From Echinostoma caproni (Eukaryota; Platyhelminthes; Trematoda; Plagiorchiida; Echinostomatidae): a DNA stretch of 64,000 nucleotides. Below the pieces are notes generated by a model. That model searched no databases. It worked only from the letters and a program-made list of their open reading frames with translations, and was not told where the DNA came from. Below, one piece after another: positions 13,704-26,724 of the stretch. Both the position numbers and the translations under genes were made by a program. How positions within the stretch are numbered: position 1 is the first letter of the stretch; each line of letters starts with the position of its first letter. The DNA lies in assembly GCA_900618425.1 (NCBI GenBank), contig UZAN01039477.1, positions 59,896 through 123,895 of the forward strand. The letters are read 5' to 3'.

Positions 13704-16700
13704 TATTGCAGTTATTTTAATGAAGCTTCTTATGTACGGAAATGTACTGGAAGCATAGAGAAATACATGGTGTTTTGAGAAAATCTGGAAAGCAATGTAG
13801 GTTAGCAATTGTTTTCAGTAGTTCGTAATCTTGACGTTACATGAGGGGGCAATTTGCAGACTAGCTGAGTCAAGGTGGTTTCGGATATATCTCGAATGCG
13901 ACAGTAAGGGGACAAATCAGGCAGCATAATGACAGTAGACTAAAATATGTCATTCATTTTCGGCTCAATTGATCGACAGTAATTAAATATGAGGCTGGAA
14001 ATTCAGTATTTAGCGGATGTAATGAGACATTTACTGCTGTTTGGTGCTTTTGTCATCTAGTGTATTGTCTCATAGGACCAATAAAAACCGTGTGGAATGA
14101 ATACTAATTACACATATTATTACGTTTAAAGTAGCTTGTCACAGCAAGTTTATTCATCAATATAAACGTCATACATCGGTTTTGTAAGTACTGTTGACTA
14201 ACATTAAGTAATTCGAAGCAGCCTCATGGTCCACTTCAATTGCACGAAGGAGGAAATATAAATTTATGACTACCATAGTGCGATGCGATATTACATGGCG
14301 TTATTTTACAATCATAGGTGATTATCTGCTCCAAATATTAAATAAAAATTGCACGCTCCCATTACAGTTTAGCTAACCTTCTGAGTCACTTAACAATACT
14401 TTTGGGGTAGTCAGTTAGATTGATGACTATGAAGGAAACTGTTGGTAATCACTGTAATATCAACGTAGACAAATATGGCACGTTATATTTACATTTTTCA
14501 TCCGAAATGTTACAATTTTACTTTGAATCAGTTTTAGTCATCTGGATGCAAATTTCTGCAATAATAGTCTCACGAGGCGCACAAACCTGTAACTTTTAAT
14601 CCCCAATTAAGATATCTTCAGATGAAACGACGATCAGGTTCAGTAAGATTTGATTCCAGTTGAAAACGCAGTGTTTGAAATGTGTCGGAAAGAAACTAGC
14701 GGGACAAATGTGTGGGTCTGACTTTCTGATTCGATTTAGTTGAGTGGGATGCAGTGCATCTGATTATCGAGTGTCGAAATCGATCGATGCCAGCCGATAA
14801 AATTTCATTGTTTCGAATGAATTAATTTATTGAAAGTATATCAAGCTGAACAGAACCAAGTACCATAAGATCTCTTTCCCAAGGCATAAAATGTGAAAAA
14901 TATGCAGATAAGCTGATTGCTTCCTGAATGACAACGGTGCTTCTGGTGACTAGTAAACTACCGTTTCTGTTTTATCTCAGTTACTCTTTTTAACTTGTGC
15001 GGATTGCAAAGTACGCTGTGTATAATTCTGAGTAATAGAGGGTTCAGCCACGTCAGAGACTTTTGCGGACTTCCATATATGTAGGGTATAGGAGGTGCTG
15101 ATGTCTGAAATATGTACATTCGGGTCATTTATAATCCGATGTCTACCAAGTCACTGAGTGAATCCACGACAAATTCCATTATGCACTCTTTTTATTCTCA
15201 TGTTTTGTGGTGCAAAATAGAAGGATCACCAAGATCGATTATTGATTAACAGCATTTTAATTAATCCACAGGATCCACGCAATCGTGGTATATTGTGGAT
15301 TGTTTTTTTTTGTGCTACAAGTTGAAGCCTAACGTGTGAATGTGCTTACAGGAAACCTACTTGTTTTGAGAACTCAGCGAATGAGTTACATAACATCCCT
15401 AGTTATTCAGTCTCATGAGCCCATTGTGAGTATCACTGTAGTGACAAAAATGAGGTACACTATCTGTTCATTCTAATGAATCCACCACATTTTCCTTCTA
15501 CATGCTCGCAACGAATATCGGGCTCAGAGTGCGCAGAAGCTCAATTGTTGAGTTCACCCCATCGGAAATGTAATTATTGTTTCAAAGTTTGCGTTAAATT
15601 AGTGAAGTAGGGAAACATCGGGAATATTCCTCAATTGTTCAGCTCACATTACTGATAATCTAAAGTTCGTTTATGAATCAGCTCTAACTAAGAAGGCAAG
15701 ATTCTAGTTGATCATTCTTTCACGGTTTTCTATGTTATTCTTCCTAACGTTAAACTTGTACAACCGTTTTCCGTTTGACTTTCTTTTTATATTTTTCTCG
15801 GTTTAATGTTTGTGAAAGACGTATTGTTATAACTAACGGAATCATTATTGGTCATAGTCTGTTGGCGATAAATACGATAACCGTTTGTGTTTTAATTGAA
15901 ATTGTTGCCGTTGGATGTTCAAGGCGTGAATTTTTGGACGGTATGCAGGCTATCATTGCAAAGGTTTTCTGTCTATGTCTGGTTGAACGTTTTTGTGAAA
16001 TACTTAAAACTTAGTTTGAAAACCTACGTTTAACTGTCATTCCGGTTCTAATTAAATTTTAGAACCGATGAGCGCCTAAAAGGTTGGTTCAATTAACCTC
16101 AACGCCGGCTCCCAATATGACAATTCAACAATCCCTAGATTAGGGCACGCAATGTTCGCAATTTCGAGTGAACTGAGGCAAGCAGTTCAGTCTGCAAACA
16201 AATGAACACACGTCCACCTCTTACAGTCCGTCGTATATTCTGGTGCATCTAGGCCAAAATGTGGAGGGAAGTTGCACACGAGAATCCTGCTCGGCACCCG
16301 CCACCTGTCGAAACCTTCCGATCGATCGATGGGGGATTGTGGTTGAACTGAAAGACGGACATTACAATTCTTCCATGCGCATTCATGTTAATGCAATCGC
16401 ACGGGCACGCGCATCCACGCACACACGCACGCAAAACATCACGCACTTTTGGGGATTATGTTTTTCAAATTATTTTCGAAAGTTCCGTGAGTAGTCACGG
16501 TTCGTGACAAAAAATCTCTTCCGACGTTTGGAAAAATTTCTCCCGGTTAGCATAATCAAAGCGACGGAATAGTTTACAGTTAAAAAGGCACATCATTGCC
16601 GTTTACTTCTTGATTCAGTAAGCCAACACAATTTTTGTCAGATTGGGAACTATTTTCATACTTTTGTCATTCAAAGTCATAATGACGTCTGTGAAATGAC

Positions 16701-19700
16701 GGTCGAAATTACTCGGAAGTATTTACGAAATTGGAATGACCTGTGCTTTCTTGTTGCTTACATAAAAACTTGTATCTTCTCCACTCATGTTTGTTTCTTG
16801 AGACACGCAATGCTGATCACTAAATTGTTGGTACTATACATCGAGAGCATTTGTCTTCACACCTCAACCGGGGAATTCGTGGCCACCGTTCAGCATGCAG
16901 CCAGCAGTAAACTAAATATATGTGCAACTCTCTGTTTTTGATCCAAAACGAAGTTCACACGATAAGCAACTTTCCAGGAAGATGAGTAAGCTGAGCATAA
17001 ATCGTTTTCTTCCAATGTCATTCCTCAGTTTAGTATGAACATTAGCTGCAAACAATATAGCAGTTTTGCACCCTGGAATATATTCAAATGATAATTTTTT
17101 GTTTTAATCGTTTTTCAGTTTTGATAATTTATATACATTATATGCCAAGTCAGAGTCAAAGTTTTATTGTGGGAATTACTTACAAGCTCATGCGTCTCTT
17201 GTCCCATAGGATATTTACAAAGATGAATCGTTACACATTGAAAAAGGAATCACATAGAGTTCCAGGTAGGAGATAATGGAGAATGTAGGCCTTCAATGAA
17301 TTTGCGTTTGCTTTTAGTAGTTCAGGAACATGGAAATAATTGAATAGTCACCAAGGCATACTCAAAGCATAGTTTCGCGACACCGTTTTGATAAAGCATT
17401 GATATTTCGTGGTAATGTGTGCCTCGGCTTATAATACAAGACGGGAGAAAACAATCTACTTTCATACCATAGCACTAGTTCAAGGGCAAACCAGGTCCAA
17501 CACTGAAGATAAGGGATAAAATGTTTAATGAAGAAAAACATATAAATGAAAGTGCAAACAGAACACTGCCACTTCATTAACACTGAAGACGTTATCATAA
17601 GTAGTTATGAAACGTTTGCAAACAAACTGACAAGCTCGGAGAAAAAGCGAATCCAAAGTTATGTGATATATTCAATCAAAACTAGTTCTGGTAGTCTACC
17701 CACATTAAAGAGATTATTTAAAATTCAATTTTTTAAGTGTTTTGTTGACTACTGGGTTTCAATCTCTTGTAAACCCCGCAGGAATTTTCAAGCACGGGAG
17801 ACAAACCAAATGATTTAACGTTCATTGCAGGTTACGTGTAGACGAGTAGCAGCACGCCGGGGATAGTTCGTCTACATATCTTTGTGTTGAGTATTTATAA
17901 CTGGTCTTCGAATGGACGCCGAAGAATATATTATGGACAATGGATTCAATGAGTATTCATGATAGTGCTCTAAAACATCGGTATTTGGTCATTCGATGTG
18001 AGGGCAATATTACGTGTTTGGTTCAGGAAACAAAATGATCAACCAATTCGGTGCACCTTTTCATGAGAACAAAGCGAATGATCATAGGCTGTATTCTGTT
18101 CAGCTTTTTCGTGATATTCCGATCAGGTTTGTGCGTATTTTCAGATCACCTCTAATTGAAGGAGATTAATTGTCTTGTAAACAAGCAAACACTCAGGGGG
18201 ATGAGCAAACAATACTTATGATGTGGTTTCGGAAAAAGTGGGGGGAAGGGACAGATCACTTGGAGGAGCAGCCCCCTCCGTTCAGTAGGTGAGAGTCACA
18301 TTTTTATTACGATGCTAACCACGAAAATCAATATGAGTTCCCAGGAGGTGTTTGTCAAGTCCAGTAGCTACTGCTTAGGAAAATAGTTAAAATAGATGCA
18401 TCATGGGGGCATGATACTCACTCTCTGCCTTTTTATTCCACACTTGCTTGCTAGGGTGGTGGTGTGATACTATCCAGTTGACTTGGTTCTCGATCAAACG
18501 ACTTAGTTCATCCATTTGACAAACATCCGGAAACCCCCTATCGTGAACTTTGTCTCATTAGAGCTACTTTCCGGTACAATAAAAAACACTGCTTTCCTCT
18601 CGTCCAATCAGATCACCAATCACATGCATAAACAATTACAATTTTCCATTGTTCTTACATTACCTCTTACATGTAACAAAAGAATACACTCCATCTTCAC
18701 CAGAATCAGTGGACAGCCGTGCGAAAACTGTGACCTGCAAAGCGAAAAATAGCAGGACACTGTAGACGTAGTAATCAATCACGCATGGCACAGTGTACTT
18801 TTCAAGAACTTATTGATTTTTTCAAATCACTGGTTGGAAAGATAGAGAAGTTGTGACAGACTTACACACATTAAATCTCTATCTTGTCAGCAATCGGTTA
18901 ACCGATTTAATTCACTGTTAGTATGAATACCTGTAGTGAATGATAATTGCCCTTTTATGTAATGACTACTCAACATTGAACACTTTTTGAGATGACGGTT
19001 ACTAAACCGATCACGCACACCAGTTCATTTAATTATTTACCGACAAAATGTTGTTGATTCACATCAAAGGAAACGCCAAGCGAACCAAGAGAGTTGACGA
19101 CTCCGTGATTCTGCATGCAAAGGCGAATTTTAAACGAATGCTCGCACAATTCACTCTTGTTACTGATCCCGTGAGACCCCACTGAAACTAACCTTGGGTA
19201 GGTTTCCGGCACCTTTCCGTTTTTGCGTTTCCGTAATTGAAGTATTTGATGCAGTCGCTTCCCTATTTCTTTTGCCTTAATAATTTTTCATTAAGCGCAT
19301 GTTAAAACGGCATATTTGATGACTTTTTAAATGCATTTCATAGTGTTTTTACAAGGTCACTAATCATCACGTCTTTCTACTTTGACCCGATAGAAAGTTG
19401 GCATTTAGATAATGCATCTCAAACATATAAAGCTGTCTTCAAATCTCAGCCTCTTGGGAATTTGCTTTCGCAGTCTTGTTGCCCGTTGTCTCTTTGATGC
19501 TTTGCAAGCTTTTCCTATCCGCAGTATTTATAAAAGGCATGCTTAGTCATATCGGAGTGTATTTTGTTGTGATAATTCTCGGGCTAACATGTGAAACGGA
19601 ACTCGTAAACGCATGTATGCGCTTATTCTCACAAGCAGAAATGCCCACGGGTATAAACAACTTCACGTTGAACTGGTTTGACCGGGTAATGGCCGCTATG

Positions 19701-19994
19701 ACTCAGCGTGAAACAACAGTGAAACAACACGTAGACCGTTTGATGTTGAAAGAAACCGAATGACAAGGAAATACATAGGTGAAGTGAAATAAACCGGAGG
19801 TTTTCGACCAGCTCACATTCTGTCGTCTACCGTGAACAAAATTCTAATGGGATTTTCAGACAATAGACTATTTTGCAAAGTGCAGCGCGTTCAACTTTCG
19901 TACTGCTAACCAGATTAGGCTTCGAGCGGAACCAGCGAGGAACTTGACCACCTATTCAGCATGCACACACATGATTTATCAGCAGACAGTCCTC
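13704..19994. other. Stretch without recognisable gene
   Basis: About 6.3 kb with only short ORFs. A small GC-richer patch at 16.24-16.44 kb contains an alternating CA/CG run (about 16395-16436). The plus-strand ORF at 19476-19763 (95 codons) starts with a hydrophobic stretch and ends with a charged segment, VKQHVDRLMLKETE. It could be part of an old element or an exon, but nothing identifies it. Confidence 0.45.
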
Positions 19995-20031
19995 GGAGGT
20001 GGGGCGGTGCGGGTGGGTTGGGGGGGGGGAG
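19995..20031 (+). other. G-rich tract, potential G-quadruplex
   Basis: A G4 pattern on the plus strand: GGGG, GGG, GGG and a run of ten G, with loops of 6, 1 and 2 bases. It opens a locally GC-richer segment of about 500 bp that also contains the small acidic ORF at 20164. Confidence 0.7.
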
Positions 20032-20163
20032 AACACTCGGTTTCTGCGGTGTTTCAACTACGCACGCAATTCAGCCAACCGAACTGCGTGGTGGCGATGG
20101 TGGTGTGAACGTGGTGGAACATAAAACAAGCTTGATCTGGACAGGGCCTGTATCCTATTACGG

Positions 20164-20463
20164 ATGGAAGTGGATCGAAAGCGATCCAGCAATCTCCATA
20201 CAGCATTAGGTCTTGTTCAATGCCCTGATTGTTACGGGAATAGATTCTTACAATTGTGTGAGGATGATGATGATCTTGATGATGTGGAGGATGAGGATGT
20301 ACTTGCTGCAGGTAGTTTTGTTTGGATGCATTCCTCTATCCAGAAAGGGAGTAGCGAGCACTGCACTATGTTGTACATCATGGGGGAACAAACACATAAA
20401 CTGAATTCGCTGACCCCTGCGTGGAATGGTACCGATAAAAGGAGAACATGTAGGATGCATTAA
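20164..20463 (+). CDS. Hypothetical small ORF with acidic tract (uncertain)
   Basis: A 99-codon frame starting with ATG. At about residues 33-48 it encodes an acidic run, CEDDDDLDDVEDEDVL, made by GAT/GAG codons that also form a simple repeat in DNA. The rest has no recognised domain, no signal peptide and no membrane segment. It overlaps other short frames on both strands. The region is GC-richer than its surroundings, which slightly favours a gene or a retroposed fragment. A GAT-repeat artefact is just as possible. Confidence 0.15.
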   Translation: MEVDRKRSSNLHTALGLVQCPDCYGNRFLQLCEDDDDLDDVEDEDVLAAGSFVWMHSSIQKGSSEHCTMLYIMGEQTHKLNSLTPAWNGTDKRRTCRMH

Positions 20464-20469
20464 ATTGCT

Positions 20470-22634
20470 CACCTGTCATATATATCATGCGGAACAACTG
20501 GAAACCGAAGACAGCGCAGTGCACATACCCATTCAATAGAATTGCTCGTTCGCTTTTTCTCTTTTCATATGGTTTCAGTCATTAGGGTATGCAACAATGG
20601 CACAACACAAAAATAATATTTGATGATGTTTTGAATGAATCTTGTTGCTAGTCAGACACACTTTGAATGAAAAAAATGTCCATTTGTTCAGCTTGCATAT
20701 GCCATCGTTTAGTCACATTTAACTCACTCAACTTTGAAAGCACTAGCGTACGATTTACTGAAGAGAGTGATTGGAAAAACCGCGTGAAAATGAGCTTTAA
20801 AAGAATCTCAATCCAAATCACACCGCACTGTTTTACGTGCATCTTACTCCTGGTTGTGCTGGGATCCGATTACGAGATATAAGTATAACGCTCCAATTCC
20901 CTCTCCGCCAAAAGGATATATCAGGACTATATATGCCTTGCCAAGGGCGGAAAGATGTATAATTCAGAAACCATGAGTTATGAAGCCAGATTTGCATGTG
21001 TAAAGTAATTCGGTAGACCATCAGCTTAGGAGATTGAGTTTTCATTCGGATAGCAATGATACGATTGAAATATGTTACACTATCATTATTTAACATATCT
21101 TCATCAGGGATATTCACTAACGGCGGCGTAATGTATGTCACCATTTCGGTCATTTTGGATAACTTACGACAACTATTCCTTCCATTATCTTGTGTTTGTG
21201 CAATAATTATTGGGCGGTAATCAGTATAATTTACAACATATTTTCCATCACATATCCAACTGATTGCATCGGTTTCGATGAGTTTCTATTTAGAAACTCA
21301 AATAACTACCACATGTGGCAACATTTATCTCCCTCCGACTATCAGTACTGTGTGTACAGCGGATTTAACCGTTGGGTGCGAAACTACACGCCCCAATTTC
21401 ATTGAATACAAACCGTTTATCTATGGGTGTGGATACTCAATCCACATGGGCTGCGGCTGCTGGTAAAGCAGACATATTTTTATGACCGTAACATCGTTTT
21501 CTGAAGCAGTTGGTTTAGTGTGGTCCGCCGGAACTATTTACCACTAGAGCACCCCTGTCTATTAGGATCTACCTTTTACCTCAATCAAATCCAATAGTTT
21601 CCGTATTATCGCTCAATCTGATATGGTTGCCTTTTACTAGATTCGAGCTCTTGCGACTGAGTGACGTGCCTCTTCCCCTAATGGTCTGTTCGGGGCGTTT
21701 CATTCGACCCAGTTATGCTCAGTTAGACAAACGTAGTCCAGAATCAGGACGCTGTGAGACTTTGATAGAAATTTGTGCATAGTGATAAGTTGTTCGATAT
21801 TATCCATCGATTCATCTTGTGCTTCTAGATATGCTAGCGGTGCACCTAATGACCGTCATTTCAAGAGACATTTACGCAATATAACATCTATATTGGGTTA
21901 AATCAGTTTCGACAAGCAGAAGCACTCATCCTCTCTGTCAGTCATCTATTCTCTGCTTCCGATATGTCACCTGATCACTTAGTTTCTTATCACATCTCAT
22001 TCGTTTTTTAATGACCTCCCTGAACACCGAGCGTTAGACGTCCGTACCCAAAGTCTCCATCCACCAGGACGGTTCTCTGAGCTTATGCAGTTGATTCGTA
22101 AAGATAAATCAGAGAAATATTAGAAGAAATTCAGCGATTTTGTATTTCGTTTCTCTGTTTCTGTGGCCACCCAGAACATGTTCTGAAGGTCAACCCAATT
22201 CCTTCATTGAATCTATTTTAGATAATATTATCTTCACGAAAATATATTCCTCACCTTACGAGCTACTATCGCGTGGCAACTATCTTTGACCAGTTTCCAC
22301 TTTAGAGTCGTGTTTCGAAGGCCGACCAAATGCTTTTTTTGTGCTAACAGCGACGAGTGGCTCTGGTGGATTCGGAATAGTGAATCTCCTTTTTTCTTAT
22401 TTATTCCAACGGGTAAAACCTGATTAAGGGTGATCCAGCTACCTGGCTTCGTTATATCGCTTTTGGACATGTGCCATGCTACTTTTCCTTCTTAAGCGCC
22501 TGATTTCCCTCAAGGTTCCTACATCTTAGCCAACCTAACGTTATTAGTACGTTGCTTCCAAACATAAAGCAAGATATTTTTCGTCCTTCTCAATTTAATG
22601 CCTGAATAAACCGAGGTATTTCATTCAAATCTCG
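20470..22634. other. Stretch without recognisable gene
   Basis: Only short overlapping ORFs. Near 21.55 kb the minus strand has a tRNA-like start (GGTGCTCTAGTGGTAAA) but no B box follows, so no feature is called. Confidence 0.45.
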
Positions 22635-22692
22635 TTTAAATCGCTCAAAATGAGTGCTCAGTGTCAGTGAAACCTCATTGGGCGATTTAAAT
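22635..22692. other. Stem-loop (about 19 bp stem, 19-nt loop)
   Basis: The arms 22635-22654 (TTTAAATCGCTCAAAATGAG) and 22674-22692 pair along their length, apart from one two-base bulge and one G-T wobble. The loop is 22655-22673. This is far better than background for this A+T-rich sequence. It could be a small-RNA precursor, a foldback element end or chance; the stem is short for a miRNA precursor. Confidence 0.6.
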
Positions 22693-25600
22693 TGCTTTCC
22701 TTTATTCGTCAGCATTGGTCAAGCCCGCTATTTTATGGAATTTATCCCTTCTTCTTTACACATTGACCTGCTCATTTCCCTTCTTATAAGCAGAATTTGC
22801 GGTCAAAATCATCTTGTTTGTAGCTAGAGCTCTCCTATAGCTTCCCTCTTAGGATGCGCAATCATTGTTAAATCACAGACAGAAAACTGATGGTGAAGCG
22901 TGAACACTTTTGGATCATTTACTCTAAATATCTCTTATTATCGTTTTGTGATCAATTAACGAACAGAGATTTATTCTATAATGGTCATCCTGAAAAGCTT
23001 AACCAAGTTCAAAAGGACCAGGAAGGTCAGGTAAACTGTGTTCTCCGATTAGTTTTAAAATATGATACAATGTAGTACGACGTTGCGCATAACCAGAACG
23101 AAAAATCACAAAAAAGCATTCGTCTAGTAGAAATGATGAAATCAGTATTTGTTGCAATGAATTCGAACATTTTGTTCAGGTTTTGCTGGAAACAAGAACA
23201 CCTCATTTGAACCAATTCACGTTGACAGAGCTAAAGTTCTCGGCCAGTGGACTATCTTGACATGAAATCAGGCACTCGTTGCCCACCAGTCCAAAAGGAG
23301 TCAAGTTCGAATGTCATTTCAGAGCAATCAAACCCACCGCCGTACTATGATGATGGACAGTTTCCAGTTTCATAGGGCTCAAAAACCCTCGAATACTTTG
23401 GGTGATTGAAAATTGCTTCCAATTTGAAAAAGATTCAAAGAGTAAACCGCAAAGTTTTAAACTAACGCTTACAGCAGATAGGCCATGCTTTTTTCAAAGG
23501 TAAATTTAAATGTGTCGGGCAAAGTAAAGACAAATATATCGAATTTTTCCGTGGATGGATTTCGTAATAGGTACAATAATATTTTTTAAAATTTAAAATA
23601 AAAGGGATTCGGCTAATAATGAAATGAGTAGCCGATTAATCTAATCCACCTTTCGATAAAATAAACCCTAGCCTGTGTTCGATACCAGTCTTTTAAAATT
23701 TTGGTTGTTTTATGTCGCTCCAATTGTGGTGGTATATTCCTAACTCCGTGGGCAACAAAAGATCCTACTTTCAAATAGGTGGTGCATAAGTTTTGTGCTG
23801 AATTGGCATAATATCCGGGAAGAATATCATCTGAGAGAGTTTATTTTATCACACCATAAACAGGAATTGCAAAGACTGACTCAACAAGCTACCATGAGGT
23901 GTTCGAAATCTAGGCGTTTTATTCAAAACACTGTAGACTCACTATTATAGTCAACGCGTAGGATGAATTTTAGTTTCTTTCTTGAAACCCACATTATTAG
24001 CGTTACATTTCATCATGACGAGAATAATAATCTTTCTTTGAGCCCTGATGACTATTTGCTACTACTAAGCCCAGCATCATGTTAAGCGAATTTCAGAGGA
24101 AACAATGATTGGACAGCCGAGGAAGGATTGCTTTTGTTGAATACTAAGTTGCCCGACAACAATCAATTTCGAGACACTTGTTAGCCGATATAAACCAAAC
24201 AATTGTTCAAGCTTGCATAAGGCATTATCATTGATTCTCTTACAGAAGATTAGCGTGGAAAACGAGCTCGTTTTCAGAAATTCGTATTCATACCAATGTA
24301 TCTCAAAATATATCATTACTTGAGAATAAAATTTTCTTGAAAAAGCAAAAGAAAATTATAAATTGCTAGAAATAAGTTCATCATGAAACCGAAAATCGGA
24401 TTCACCACGAACACATATTTGTTTATCCCCAGATCCGATCATTCGGTTACTCGTGATAGGGCAAAGCCGATTTCCGGTCTCATGATGAAATCGTTTCCAG
24501 CAATCTGTGATTTTATTCTGTTTTCCAAAGGTAATTTTATTCTCAAGTAGTGCTATATATTGAAATCTATTCCCATTAATAGGAATCTCTGAAAACGAGC
24601 TTGTTCACCACTCTAATGGTTTGTTTGAAATGTGCTTTGTGGGACCATTTGAAAGATTTTCTTACAATTTTACATAATTTTGCAACTAATATCACTAAAA
24701 CATTTAACAGATATTTCCAGCTTCCTCTTTTTTCACACTAATCGTATTATATCACGGTAAATTTCCCTCTATAATAGCCCTGGTAAGTATCGTTTATCAT
24801 GCTTTTAAAAACAGTCCAGATTAGTTTACTCAACCACTTTATCGCATCACCGGACATCTCCCATGAACGGTTCCCTCTACCAGATTCATCTTAAAAAAAT
24901 ATTTGGAAAATTGTCACCTTTCAGTTTATAGCTAGTTTATTAACTACAGCTTCCGGATAGATCGATTTTCAACATCAGATTAGCTGCCCTAATGGGAAGC
25001 CGAAGGGGATCATTGCTTAATAACTGATGAAGAACAATAACGTGATGTTCGTTCTGTTTTTTTCTCTATAGGCATCGCATGATTGGCTCATTTGCTATCA
25101 AGGGGCATTAAAAGGTACGTTTATTGATTTACGCTCCAGGTGAGCTGATACATAGCTGATCTAGATGAATGAGATTTCATTTAGTAATCAGTTGGCAGTA
25201 AAGAGAGATCCACCCAACATCCAAGTTCGTTATTGAATGTGATTAATTAGGCTCGCCAATGAGCAACCCGTTTCGATCCAAGAGATGTGAACAATAAATT
25301 ATTCAACAAGTAATTCGACCCCATTTTTTAATTTTTTTTTTCTGGTGCGGTAGAAGCAATATTTCCTCAACTTTTCAAAAACACGAGAACCCTTGCCAAC
25401 TGCCAATAATTGTAAATCATGTGAACTGGGCCGTTGTTGGTTCTTTGTCCGACGATGCCTTCTACTATCACAAATAACTTTTCATCTATTCGCTTCGCTA
25501 ATTTGCTTAAATCTATGCATTACGTTTTGAGACAAAGCCTTATTTTGCAAATTTCCTCTTCTGCTAAATGACAAAGGACCAAATTTTAGAAATAGTAAAC

Positions 25601-26416
25601 CAGTTTCTGACAAAGGCATCAATAAAACCATTTGATTAACATGATTTCGGTTCATGGCGTGAAATCAAAGGTCTTTTCCTTATTCAAATGGTTATAATAG
25701 TCCTTTTTCTGTGTTTCCACCGCTTTACAAACAAAACCCACAACAAGGTGAAATCAGAAAGGCAAATTTCTGTTATGACATTGGCTGGACTCTGCACACT
25801 GACAAACAGCTCTGATCTACAACAGTTGATCAGTATTGGAAACAGGTAATGCGGAGGATATGATCACCGCCCAGTAGTAACAAATAGGAATTCGTAGGAA
25901 TCAAGTTAACACTGCTGAATCCAAGCAAACTGGGTTGGTAAGTCTGAACTGAAGCCAATCGAAGCACAGTGATCGTAGACAACCTATTTTGCAGTTACTT
26001 TTTCAGTGTCGTCTCTTCTCCCATTTCACACCCGTATTTATCTTTGGGCATAAAAATACCTTGTCCGCACACAGAAACTACGATTGTTTGATCACTCTGC
26101 TCACTGAAGTAAACAAATGCTCCACGTACTTCCATCCTCACTGAGTTAGAGTAAACTAAACTTGATCTGAATTACAAAACCGACTGTATAAAAACTGGTG
26201 TAAATTAGCGAAGAAACGTCCCATTTTAAAGATCTCTTTTTATCCGTACATAAGGCATGAATCGGGTTGTACGTATGATATATTGGTTTTTTTTACCAAG
26301 TTCATAAACGCTGGTTTTGGTAAGTAAAAGGATACTAGACGATTGGGTATACGAGACATATTCTTGATATAAGACGATGTACGAATCAAGAGTTGGTAGG
26401 CATTTGTGCTTAGTTT
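22693..26416. other. Stretch without recognisable gene
   Basis: No ORF above about 80 codons and no recognised repeat. A weak B-box-like AAGTTCGAATGTC lies near 23305 without a partner A box. Confidence 0.5.
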
Positions 26417-26650
26417 TCACATAACGTCACCAAAAGACGTAAACGCGTAATTTAAGTGAATTGGGATGCGTCGGTCAGATGGTATCCATAGAAGATGTTC
26501 AATTAAATACGATGAAAACCTTGACGATTTGCTCACCCTGCGCATGCGTCCCTTTAGAGCGGTGTCAGGAAATTTAAGTTTACGAATGACGCATGCGACA
26601 TTCAGGTATAACCCGCGGTTTTGTTGATTATTTTCGGCGAAACACATCAT
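26417..26650 (-). CDS. Hypothetical ORF (uncertain)
   Basis: A minus-strand frame of 77 codons from an ATG, with about 20 further open codons upstream. Codon third positions look more mixed than in neighbouring chance ORFs. The protein is basic in the middle (ALKGRMRRVSKSSRFSSYL). No family is recognised. It could be an exon, part of a decayed transposon, or chance. Confidence 0.12.
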   Translation of the reverse strand: MMCFAENNQQNRGLYLNVACVIRKLKFPDTALKGRMRRVSKSSRFSSYLIEHLLWIPSDRRIPIHLNYAFTSFGDVM

Positions 26651-26724
26651 CTGGAATACCCGGGCATCATCATAGCTATCTTGTGAATTGGGCCGTCTTA
26701 GGGTGAACGCTTAACAAAACGCGA

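Noticed and set aside
13244..13720. Long open frame across the first N run
   Set aside because: It is open only because N codons cannot be read as stops. The real sequence on either side is a few codons.
21500..21600. tRNA-like start GGTGCTCTAGTGGTAAA on the minus strand
   Set aside because: No B box or T-arm follows within the expected distance.
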